A DNA stretch of 64,000 nucleotides from Hydrotalea sp. Its GTDB lineage: Bacteria > Bacteroidota > Bacteroidia > Chitinophagales > Chitinophagaceae. A program made the position numbers and the translations under genes. Positions within the stretch are counted from its first letter, which is position 1; each line of letters starts with the position of its first letter. The notes beneath the pieces were generated by a model, which searched no databases, was not told the origin of the DNA, and was given only the letters and a program-made list of their open reading frames with translations. The stretch is taken from positions 24,896 through 88,895 of the forward strand of contig DAHXOT010000043.1 of assembly GCA_027364735.1 (NCBI GenBank), given 5' to 3'. Shown piece after piece: positions 57,216 through 64,000 of this stretch.

Positions 57216-58278
57216 AAATAATATTGATTACCTAATTATTGGCCAAGGTATTAGTGGCAGTTTTTTAAGTTATTATTTATACAAAGCTGAAAAAAATATT
57301 ATTGTAATTGATGAAGCAAAACCTTTTACCGCTACTAAAATAGCAAGTGGGGTAATTAATCCGGTTACAGGCAGAAGAGTTGTACAAACTTGGTTAATAG
57401 ATGATATAATGCCATTTGCATGGAAAGCATATACCGAATTGGGAAAAGAAATAAATGCCAATTTAATTAACCAATGCAATGTGCTAAGTTTTCATGGTAA
57501 CGAACAAATGCAAAGAGCTTTTGAAGAGAGATCGATTGATGAAAATAAATATTTAAAAAAGCCCACCCATATAGATGCTCTAAAAAATTATTTTAATTTT
57601 TATTTTGGTGTGGGAGAAACCAATCCTTGCTATTTGGCAGATATGCAAACCTTACTGATCGGATGGAAAAATTTTTTATTAACTAAGAATTTGCTGATAG
57701 AAGAAAAATTTGACGCAACAAAATTAACCATCCAAAATACCCATAGCATTACCTATAAAAATATTACTGCCCAAAAAATAATTTTTTGTGATGGAATTGA
57801 AGGTACTCGAAATTCTTTTTTTCAGCTTCTTCCATTTGCAAAAAATAAAGGTGAGGCATTGATTGCTGAAATTCCGGATTTACCCAGAAATAATATTTTC
57901 AAGCATAACCTTACCATTGTTCCATGGAAAGAAAATTTATTTTGGATTGGCTCTCAATATGAATGGAATTATTCCGATGCCAATCCTTCTGCAGCATTTA
58001 AACTAAAAGCAATGATGCAATTACAACAATGGCTAAAACTTCCTTTTAAAATTGTAGATCATTGGGCAGCGGAAAGACCCGCCAATATTGAACGAAGACC
58101 ATTTGTTGGTTTGCACCCTCAACAACCTGCTGTTGGCATATTAAATGGCATGGGTACCAAGGGTTGTTCTTTGGCACCTTATTTTGCTTGGGAGCTAACA
58201 CAACATCTTATTAACCAATCTCCCATCAATCCTTTAGCAAATGTTGGCCGATTTTCAACAATTTTAAGTCGTAACTAA
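57208..58278 (+). CDS. FAD-dependent oxidoreductase (DAO family)
   Basis: A 356-residue protein with the FAD-binding Rossmann start DYLIIGQGISGSFLSYYL and ASGVINPVTGRRVVQTW, a DAO-type oxidase fold (glycine/D-amino-acid oxidase and MnmC C-domain relatives) and a C-terminal ERRPFVGLHPQQPAVGILNG / GTKGCSLAPYFAWEL block that closes on FAD. Substrate unknown; it is too short for MnmC and lacks a methyltransferase domain. Confidence 0.85.
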   Translation: MSRNNIDYLIIGQGISGSFLSYYLYKAEKNIIVIDEAKPFTATKIASGVINPVTGRRVVQTWLIDDIMPFAWKAYTELGKEINANLINQCNVLSFHGNEQMQRAFEERSIDENKYLKKPTHIDALKNYFNFYFGVGETNPCYLADMQTLLIGWKNFLLTKNLLIEEKFDATKLTIQNTHSITYKNITAQKIIFCDGIEGTRNSFFQLLPFAKNKGEALIAEIPDLPRNNIFKHNLTIVPWKENLFWIGSQYEWNYSDANPSAAFKLKAMMQLQQWLKLPFKIVDHWAAERPANIERRPFVGLHPQQPAVGILNGMGTKGCSLAPYFAWELTQHLINQSPINPLANVGRFSTILSRN

Positions 58279-58325
58279 TGTATCAGTTACTTAATTTTAG
58301 CATTTACCAAACCTGGTTTTAAAGC

Positions 58326-58736
58326 ATGAATAAATTTATTTCGAAAGAGGCAAATTATAGTATTCCTGTAAGTTATAGGAAAATGGAAAACTTACATATT
58401 GTATTCTGGTTATTAAAAGATATAAGTTGGTGTATGATATGGAAACCATTAGGCATTACAATGATTTTTCCTACATCAATTGTATCTATTATTATTGCAT
58501 GGAGAACAAGAAAAATTGTTTCGGAGTTATGCCATAATGTAGCAATTACTGTTTGGATAATGGCCAACTCTTATTGGATGATAAGCGAATTTTTTCAATT
58601 TGATAGTATGATTGTTTGGAACGATATTACCTATAAACATTTAGCAATTATTCCTTTCTCTATTGGCATTTTTTTGCTTGCATACTATTATATAATTTGG
58701 AAACCAAAACATAAAAACGAATTCGAGACTATGTAA
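58326..58736 (+). CDS. Small membrane protein of unknown function
   Basis: A 136-residue, Trp-rich membrane protein. It may start at the Met at 58383 (MENLHIVFWLLKDISWCMIW). Three hydrophobic segments are visible: GITMIFPTSIVSIIIAW, NVAITVWIMANSYWMISEFF and HLAIIPFSIGIFLLAYYYII. I have an impression of close relatives throughout Bacteroidota but no named family. It lies between the FAD oxidoreductase and a convergent MFS gene. Confidence 0.65.
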   Translation: MNKFISKEANYSIPVSYRKMENLHIVFWLLKDISWCMIWKPLGITMIFPTSIVSIIIAWRTRKIVSELCHNVAITVWIMANSYWMISEFFQFDSMIVWNDITYKHLAIIPFSIGIFLLAYYYIIWKPKHKNEFETM

Positions 58737-58773
58737 TCTATTTCAGCTAATTATAAGTAGCAGCCAGCTTGTT

Positions 58774-59922
58774 TTATTGTTCTTTTAATTTAGGTGCCAT
58801 AAAATAAATACTGGCACCTAAGCAAGCAATTAAAGTAAACGACAATCGCAAACTAACAGCCTGAGCAATAAAACCTATTAATGGCGGTCCCATTAAAAAG
58901 CCAACAAATCCAATACTAGAAACGGCAGCAATAGCAAGACTGGGAGGCATTTTTTTGGATCTACCGGCCATTGCATAGCTTAAAGGTACTACTGAAGAAA
59001 CGCCAAAACCTACCAGTAAAAATCCTATTGTTGCGGTTATTACCGTAGGAAATATCACAGCAAATAATAAACCCGATGAAATAACAATTCCACTTGTTTG
59101 TAATATTTTTTTAGCACCATATTTTGTAATTAGTTTATCGCCAATAAATCGGCCGCTTGCCATAGCACTCATAAAAGAAACATAGCCAAAAGTGCGTAAA
59201 GCAGAAGAAATTTTAACCACTTTTACAAAATAAACACCACTCCAATCAAACATGGTTCCTTCGCAAACCATACTACCAAAAGCAATCAATCCAATAATTA
59301 ATAAATATTTATCGGGTTTTACAAAAAGTGTTGTAGTTCGTTTTTGCTTTTCCTCATGCTTTAAAGTAAACGGATAAATAATAAAGCCTACTATTAAACC
59401 AACAATACTTACATCAATAAAATGTTTTAGCGGAGAAATATGCTCTCCTACCATTAATGTTCCAATTAATGCACCACTAAACCCACCTAAGCTCCATAAG
59501 CCATGAAAAGAAGCCATAATACTTCGTTCGTACAAAGCTTCTACAGCTACGGCTTGAGTATTTACACATATATTTAACAGGTTTCCAGTTACACCAAAAA
59601 AATACAATTGAATTGCCAATGCAATGCTACTCTCACTCATTCCAATTCCTATCATTGATAATGGAAATAATAATGCGGCAATAAACAACATTTTTCTACT
59701 TCCAAACCTTGCAACCAAATAACCCGAAATAGGCAAGCCACTCATAGAACCGGCAGGTAATGCAAATAAAACAGAGCCTAAAGCAGCATCGCTTAAATGT
59801 AATTGCAATTGAATATCGGGAATACGGCTTGCCCAACTGGCAAAACGCAAACCCGATAAAAAGAAAAAATAGGCCAACGCCAATCTGTTTAACCTTAATT
59901 CTTTTATTGTTGTTACTTGCAT
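58774..59922 (-). CDS. MFS transporter
   Basis: A 382-residue major facilitator superfamily permease, from the Met at 59922 (MQVTTIKELRLNRLALAYFF); a longer frame from 59991 adds a polar stretch not expected before the first helix. Twelve hydrophobic segments; the loop after helix 2 reads GYLVARFGSRKML (family motif GxxxxRxGxR) and the mid-molecule loop GKRFIGDKLITKYGAKKI is its twin. The start WASRIPDIQLQLHLSDAALG resembles YbjJ-type transporters. Substrate unknown. Confidence 0.85.
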   Translation of the reverse strand: MQVTTIKELRLNRLALAYFFFLSGLRFASWASRIPDIQLQLHLSDAALGSVLFALPAGSMSGLPISGYLVARFGSRKMLFIAALLFPLSMIGIGMSESSIALAIQLYFFGVTGNLLNICVNTQAVAVEALYERSIMASFHGLWSLGGFSGALIGTLMVGEHISPLKHFIDVSIVGLIVGFIIYPFTLKHEEKQKRTTTLFVKPDKYLLIIGLIAFGSMVCEGTMFDWSGVYFVKVVKISSALRTFGYVSFMSAMASGRFIGDKLITKYGAKKILQTSGIVISSGLLFAVIFPTVITATIGFLLVGFGVSSVVPLSYAMAGRSKKMPPSLAIAAVSSIGFVGFLMGPPLIGFIAQAVSLRLSFTLIACLGASIYFMAPKLKEQ

Positions 59923-59997
59923 ATTAAATCTTCTACAAAGTTGTATCTTAAAACTACATAAACTTATGTTTTCACCGGCATAAAATTGCATTTAGCC

Positions 59998-60005
59998 TAT
60001 ATTTG
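59998..60005 (+). promoter_or_regulatory. -7 promoter element for aspS
   Basis: TATATTTG in CCTATATTTGCTG, 106 bases upstream of the aspS ATG; a full TAnnTTTG match, without a clear -33 TTG. Confidence 0.35.
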
Positions 60006-60111
60006 CTGCCCAATAATAATGTATGATGCAGGATGTAAGTGTATAATATATTGTATCCGCCTCAATCAAACATTACAATTGTAAATTATAAATCTCAAAT
60101 TGTAAATAAAA

Positions 60112-61938
60112 ATGTATCGTTCGCATACTTGTGGTGAATTAAGAATTGAAAATGTACAAGAATCAGTAATCTTAGCAGGATGGGTACAAACCATTCGAAA
60201 ATTTGGAAGCATTACCTTTATTGATCTTCGCGACCGTTATGGTGTTACGCAATTACTTTTTGGAGAAGAACTCAATAAACAATTAGATGAAAATTCTTTA
60301 GGAAGAGAATATGTGTTACAGATAAAAGGTATTGTTACCGAACGCAGTAATAAAAATAAAAATATTGCAACAGGCGATATTGAAATTACAGTAAATGAGT
60401 TTACCATTTTAAATAAATCGGCCATTCCTCCTTTTACTATTTCAGATGAAACAGATGGTGGTGATGATGTAAGAATGAAATATCGTTACTTAGATTTACG
60501 CCGTAATGCAGTAAAGAAAAATTTAGAATTACGTTATGCGGTTAGTCGCTCTACCAGAAATTATTTACACGAAAATAATTTCATGGATATTGAAACACCT
60601 TTCTTAATTAAATCAACTCCCGAAGGTGCAAGAGATTTTGTGGTTCCCTCAAGAATGAATCCCGGACAGTTTTATGCTTTGCCACAATCTCCTCAAACAT
60701 TTAAACAATTATTGATGGTGAGCGGTTACGATCGTTACTATCAAATTGTAAAATGTTTTAGAGATGAAGATTTAAGAGCAGACCGCCAACCGGAATTTAC
60801 ACAGATTGATTGTGAAATGAGTTTTGTGGAGCAAGAAGACATTTTAAACATGTTTGAAGGCCTAGTAAAACGCATTTTTAAAGATGTAAAAAATATTGAT
60901 TATACCGATACGGTAGAACGAATGACATGGGAAGATGCCATGTGGAATTTTGGTAACGACAAACCCGACATTCGTTTTGGTATGCAGTTACTGAATATTA
61001 AAAAACCTTCGTCCGTTTATATCACTAAAAATGACCAACCTGAATTGGTAAGCGGTGCAGATTTTAAAGTATTTGATGAAGCCGAAACCATTATTGGCAT
61101 TGCTGTTCCGGGTTGCTGCGAATATTCTCGCAAACAAACCGATGAAATAACAGAATGGGTGAAACGCCCGCAAATTGGAATGAAAGGTTTGGTTTTTATT
61201 AAATGTAATTTAGATGGTACATTTAAAAGCAGCGTTGATAAATTTTATAGCGAAGAAAAATTAAAAGCTATTGCAACTGCAGCAAATGCAAAAGCGGGCG
61301 ACTTAATTTTAATACTTGCCGGTGCCGAAGAAAGAACTCGTAAAGCAAGCAGCGAATTGCGTTTAGAAATGGGCAAACGTTTAGGCTACAGAAAAGAGGA
61401 TGAATTTAAATTATTGTGGGTAATGGATTTTCCGTTGTTTGAATATGCTGAAGAAGAAAACCGTTGGGTGGCAAGGCATCATCCATTTACATCGCCCAAA
61501 CCAAGTGATATTGATACGATGATTAACAACTCTCCGGTTATTACCGATGCATCGAAATATTTAGAACATCCGTATGCCAATATTAAAGCCAATGCGTATG
61601 ATATGGTGCTGAACGGAAATGAAATTGGTGGTGGCTCTATCAGAATTTTTCAACGCCCGTTACAAGAAAAAATGTTTGAAGCATTAGGAATGGATGAAGC
61701 AGAACAGCAACATAAGTTTGGATTTTTATTAGGTGCATTTGAATATGGTGCTCCACCACATGGCGGTTTGGCTTTTGGTTTTGACAGATTATGTGCTATT
61801 ATTGGTGGTAGTGAAAGTATCAGAGATTTTATTGCATTTCCTAAAAACAATAGCGGACGTGATGTAATGCTCGATGCACCATCAACCATTGATGCCAAAC
61901 AGTTTGATGAATTACAAATTAAGTTGGATTTGAAATAG
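60112..61938 (+). CDS. aspS: Aspartyl-tRNA synthetase
   Basis: Class II synthetase charging tRNA-Asp. The 608 residues show the N-terminal OB-fold ([20 protein letters not shown]), motif 2 [17 protein letters not shown], the [16 protein letters not shown] flipping loop, a GAD insertion domain (about 290-420) typical of the bacterial type, and motif 3 [15 protein letters not shown]. Full length. Confidence 0.97.
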   Translation: MYRSHTCGELRIENVQESVILAGWVQTIRKFGSITFIDLRDRYGVTQLLFGEELNKQLDENSLGREYVLQIKGIVTERSNKNKNIATGDIEITVNEFTILNKSAIPPFTISDETDGGDDVRMKYRYLDLRRNAVKKNLELRYAVSRSTRNYLHENNFMDIETPFLIKSTPEGARDFVVPSRMNPGQFYALPQSPQTFKQLLMVSGYDRYYQIVKCFRDEDLRADRQPEFTQIDCEMSFVEQEDILNMFEGLVKRIFKDVKNIDYTDTVERMTWEDAMWNFGNDKPDIRFGMQLLNIKKPSSVYITKNDQPELVSGADFKVFDEAETIIGIAVPGCCEYSRKQTDEITEWVKRPQIGMKGLVFIKCNLDGTFKSSVDKFYSEEKLKAIATAANAKAGDLILILAGAEERTRKASSELRLEMGKRLGYRKEDEFKLLWVMDFPLFEYAEEENRWVARHHPFTSPKPSDIDTMINNSPVITDASKYLEHPYANIKANAYDMVLNGNEIGGGSIRIFQRPLQEKMFEALGMDEAEQQHKFGFLLGAFEYGAPPHGGLAFGFDRLCAIIGGSESIRDFIAFPKNNSGRDVMLDAPSTIDAKQFDELQIKLDLK

Positions 61939-61993
61939 AAACACGGATACAACTGATGTTCGCCGAAATAAAATAAGAATCGTAAATTAGCAT

Positions 61994-62251
61994 ATGCAAA
62001 TTCAGATTGAACCTCATACTTTACAACGTGCAATAGAAAGAGGAGCTTCTGAAAATGAAATAACAGATACGCTAACTAATGGAGTAAATATTTTGAGCAG
62101 GTCTGGGCGATTAGGAAAATCAAAAGTATTTGCTTTTGAAGCTGTTAGAAATGGAAAGTATTATGACGAAAAGAAATTAGAAGTTTATTATGTAATAGAA
62201 CAACAAATAATCATCACAGTAACTGTGTATGTTTTTTACGGAAAATTTTAA
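61994..62251 (+). CDS. DUF4258 protein, possible toxin of a TA pair
   Basis: An 85-residue protein with PHTLQRAIERGASENEITDT at the start and VYYVIEQQIIITVTVYVFYG at the end; the H..RA.ERG word and terminal beta strands are those of DUF4258 (RelE/BrnT-like outline). It starts 56 bases after aspS and ends three bases before a DUF2283 gene. RelE-like action on mRNA is only a guess. Confidence 0.7.
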   Translation: MQIQIEPHTLQRAIERGASENEITDTLTNGVNILSRSGRLGKSKVFAFEAVRNGKYYDEKKLEVYYVIEQQIIITVTVYVFYGKF

Positions 62252-62254
62252 ATT

Positions 62255-62461
62255 ATGACAATACATTACGATAGCAAAACAGATTTACTTTATTTAAGAA
62301 TTGCACCCGACCAACAAGATGTAACCAACAAAAGAGTTACAGAAGATATTGTTTTGGATTTAGGAGCTGACAATAAAATTATTGGAATAGAAATAATGGA
62401 TGCATCGCAACATGTAAATCTTGAAAAATTAATGCCAATTGAATATGTGAAAGCATTATAA
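62255..62461 (+). CDS. DUF2283 protein
   Basis: A 68-residue protein: MTIHYDSKTDLLYLRIAPDQ, then EDIVLDLGADNKIIGIEIMD and a short end. The HYDxxxDxLYIR and D.D..N.IIGIEI words are typical for DUF2283, small beta-rich proteins often paired with DUF4258. It could be the antitoxin of the pair. A terminator follows. Confidence 0.75.
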   Translation: MTIHYDSKTDLLYLRIAPDQQDVTNKRVTEDIVLDLGADNKIIGIEIMDASQHVNLEKLMPIEYVKAL

Positions 62462-62482
62462 AAAAATAACTCATTAACTTTA

Positions 62483-62515
62483 AAGCCTGCTGATTGTTTT
62501 CAGCAGGCTTTTTTA
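62483..62515 (+). terminator. Terminator after the DUF4258-DUF2283 pair
   Basis: AAGCCTGCTGA / TCAGCAGGCTT with a short T-rich loop, followed by TTTT, 22 bases past the stop. Confidence 0.92.
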
Positions 62516-62612
62516 ATTACTATACTTTTCGATCTTCCTACAAAAATCCATCCTTTCCCCAATATTTTATGTACAGTATTTTTTTTGTTGTATTTTTTCC
62601 TATATTGAGCAC

Positions 62613-62649
62613 ACAACGATTGCCGCCCACAGGGTTGTGCAATCGTTGT
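62613..62649 (+). promoter_or_regulatory. Hairpin in the leader of the ATP-grasp gene
   Basis: ACAACGATTGC / GCAATCGTTGT, 11-bp perfect stem with a 15-base GC-rich loop, ending 19 bases before the ATG at 62669. No T-run follows directly. Confidence 0.45.
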
Positions 62650-62668
62650 TATTTTATACCAAAACAAG

Positions 62669-64000
62669 ATGCTTATGAATTGCGAAGAACTATTGAAACA
62701 GTATGATGCCTATCCGGGTGTTTGGGACGAAATGTGTGATAGTGGCAATATTCGTTCGCATTACCAAACAGTTGCCGATGCAGTAAAACAAGTTGAAGTT
62801 GCTTTGTTGCATCAGAAAGATAAAATTGCCGGTGAACTGTTCATGAATCAGGGAATTACATTTACCGTGTATAGTGAAAATACAGGTATTGAACGAATAT
62901 TTCCTTTCGATATTATTCCGCGTATTATTACCGGAACTGAATGGGATAATATTGAAAAAGGTATTCAGCAAAGATTAAAAGCATTAAATTTTTTCTTAAA
63001 AGATATTTATAACGAGCAACAAATTTTAAAAGATAAAATTGTACCGGCCGAACTCATAGCATCTTGTCCGTATTACACGCGTGAAGTATTTGGTATAAAA
63101 GTGCCTTACGATATTTATATACACATAAGCGGCATTGATTTAATAAGAGGAGAAGATGGCAAATTTTATGTATTGGAAGATAACCTAAGAACACCATCAG
63201 GCGTTAGTTACATGCTCGAGAATAGAGAGGTAACCAAACGCATTTTTCCGGAAATGCTGGCCAATAACAAAGTGCGAATGGTAAGCAATTATCCGTTGCA
63301 TTTGCACGAAATTTTATTATCGCTTGCTCCACAACAAATATCTAATCCAACAGTGGTACTGCTAACGCCGGGTATTTATAATTCGGCTTATTATGAACAT
63401 ACTTTTCTTGCTCGCCAAATGGGTATTGCATTAGTGGAAGGAAGAGATCTTGTTGTTGATAATCACAAAGTGTATATGAAAACAACTTATGGTTTGCAAC
63501 AGGTGCATGTTATTTACAGAAGAGTGGATGATGAATTTTTAGATCCTTTAGTATTTAGACCCGATAGTGCTTTAGGCGTTTCGGGTTTGGTAAGTGCGTA
63601 CAGAAAAGGAAATGTTGCTATAATTAATGCAATGGGAAATGGTGTTGCAGACGATAAAGCAGTATATGCTTATGTGCCAAACATGATAAAATATTATTTG
63701 AACGAAGAACCTATTTTACAAAACGTTCCTACTTATCAATTAAAAGATCAGGAAGCTAAGCAACATGTATTTTCTAACATCAATAACATGGTTATTAAAC
63801 GTACTAACGAAAGTGGTGGGTATGGCATGTTAATGGGCAATAAAGCAAGCGAAAAAGAAATAGAAAATTTTAAAAATGCAGTAGAAAAAGATCCAAGAAG
63901 TTTTATTGCTCAACCTATCATTAAGCTTTCTACTGTTCCATGTTTTATTAATGGCAAGTTGGAAGCAAGGCATGTTGATCTTCGCCCCTATGCTTTATGC
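62669..64000 (+). CDS. Circularly permuted ATP-grasp type 2 protein, truncated by window
   Basis: At least 444 codons, running off the right edge. It begins MLMNCEELLKQYDAYPGVWD (a second Met at codon 3 is equally possible). YDAYPGVWDEM, VPYDIYIHISGIDLIRGEDG, FYVLEDNLRTPSGVSYMLEN and KRTNESGGYGMLMG are hallmarks of the circularly permuted ATP-grasp family (DUF404/DUF407), which is often followed by an alpha-E domain protein, a transglutaminase-like and a peptidase gene in a putative peptide-synthesis locus. The neighbours lie outside the window. Confidence 0.9.
   Translation, partial: MLMNCEELLKQYDAYPGVWDEMCDSGNIRSHYQTVADAVKQVEVALLHQKDKIAGELFMNQGITFTVYSENTGIERIFPFDIIPRIITGTEWDNIEKGIQQRLKALNFFLKDIYNEQQILKDKIVPAELIASCPYYTREVFGIKVPYDIYIHISGIDLIRGEDGKFYVLEDNLRTPSGVSYMLENREVTKRIFPEMLANNKVRMVSNYPLHLHEILLSLAPQQISNPTVVLLTPGIYNSAYYEHTFLARQMGIALVEGRDLVVDNHKVYMKTTYGLQQVHVIYRRVDDEFLDPLVFRPDSALGVSGLVSAYRKGNVAIINAMGNGVADDKAVYAYVPNMIKYYLNEEPILQNVPTYQLKDQEAKQHVFSNINNMVIKRTNESGGYGMLMGNKASEKEIENFKNAVEKDPRSFIAQPIIKLSTVPCFINGKLEARHVDLRPYALC

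Noticed and set aside
62494..62706. 70-codon plus-strand frame before the ATP-grasp gene
   Set aside because: It runs through a terminator and a leader hairpin and overlaps the ATP-grasp start in another frame.

Overview
The window is an AT-rich stretch of a Bacteroidota chromosome, most likely from the Chitinophagia (Chitinophagaceae-like). The signs are: no Shine-Dalgarno sequences before genes; promoter-like sites of the Bacteroidota type (TAnnTTTG, often TACCTTTGC on the coding strand); a zinc-free S14; a type III glutamine synthetase beside a type II one; DUF5686 and DUF4407 proteins; and an elongation factor P whose tip loop reads GENKTARAAAK. No tRNA, rRNA, CRISPR array or insertion sequence was seen.

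Region 1 (1-15323, minus strand) is the str-S10-spc ribosomal super-cluster, read from right to left: rpsL-rpsG-fusA, then rpsJ-rplC-rplD-rplW-rplB-rpsS-rplV-rpsC-rplP-rpmC-rpsQ-rplN-rplX-rplE-rpsN-rpsH-rplF-rplR-rpsE-rpmD-rplO and the start of secY. It is broken by a terminator between rpsG and fusA, by a CapK/PaaK-like adenylate-forming ligase on the opposite strand between fusA and rpsJ, by a 271-base hairpin-containing leader between rpsJ and rplC, and by an intrinsic terminator between rplO and secY.

Region 2 (15474-39171) is metabolic and envelope housekeeping: ilvE, an unknown protein, rdgB with an overlapping thioesterase, aroE, a phosphosulfolactate synthase (possibly feeding sulfonolipid synthesis), a TPR protein, yidC, DUF4407, pyrG, secreted dienelactone hydrolase, a heme-motif lipoprotein, a GH13 lipoprotein, a DUF5686 protein, an Omp85-like barrel, proC, hldD and purL.

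Region 3 (39172-49010) is the accessory part. A gene graveyard with two remnants of one repeat protein is followed by six minus-strand genes for exported proteins: a small barrel-like protein, a lipoprotein with a YfaP/DUF2135-like domain, a CsgG-like protein, a small lipoprotein, a DUF6175-like protein and a helical-repeat protein. They diverge from a LytS/YpdA-type sensor kinase (beta-propeller, Y_Y_Y, His_kinase) and its LytTR response regulator. The divergent intergenic region holds two 16-bp direct repeats at a 21-bp period, the geometry of known LytTR operators. My main hypothesis is that this is a LytTR-controlled surface system built around a CsgG-like protein.

Region 4 (49399-64000) returns to core metabolism: glutamine synthetases II and III in tandem, accC/accB/efp, sucD, a free-standing macroglobulin-like domain, an FAD oxidoreductase, a small membrane protein, an MFS transporter, aspS, a DUF4258-DUF2283 pair that resembles a toxin-antitoxin module, and a circularly permuted ATP-grasp protein cut by the window edge.
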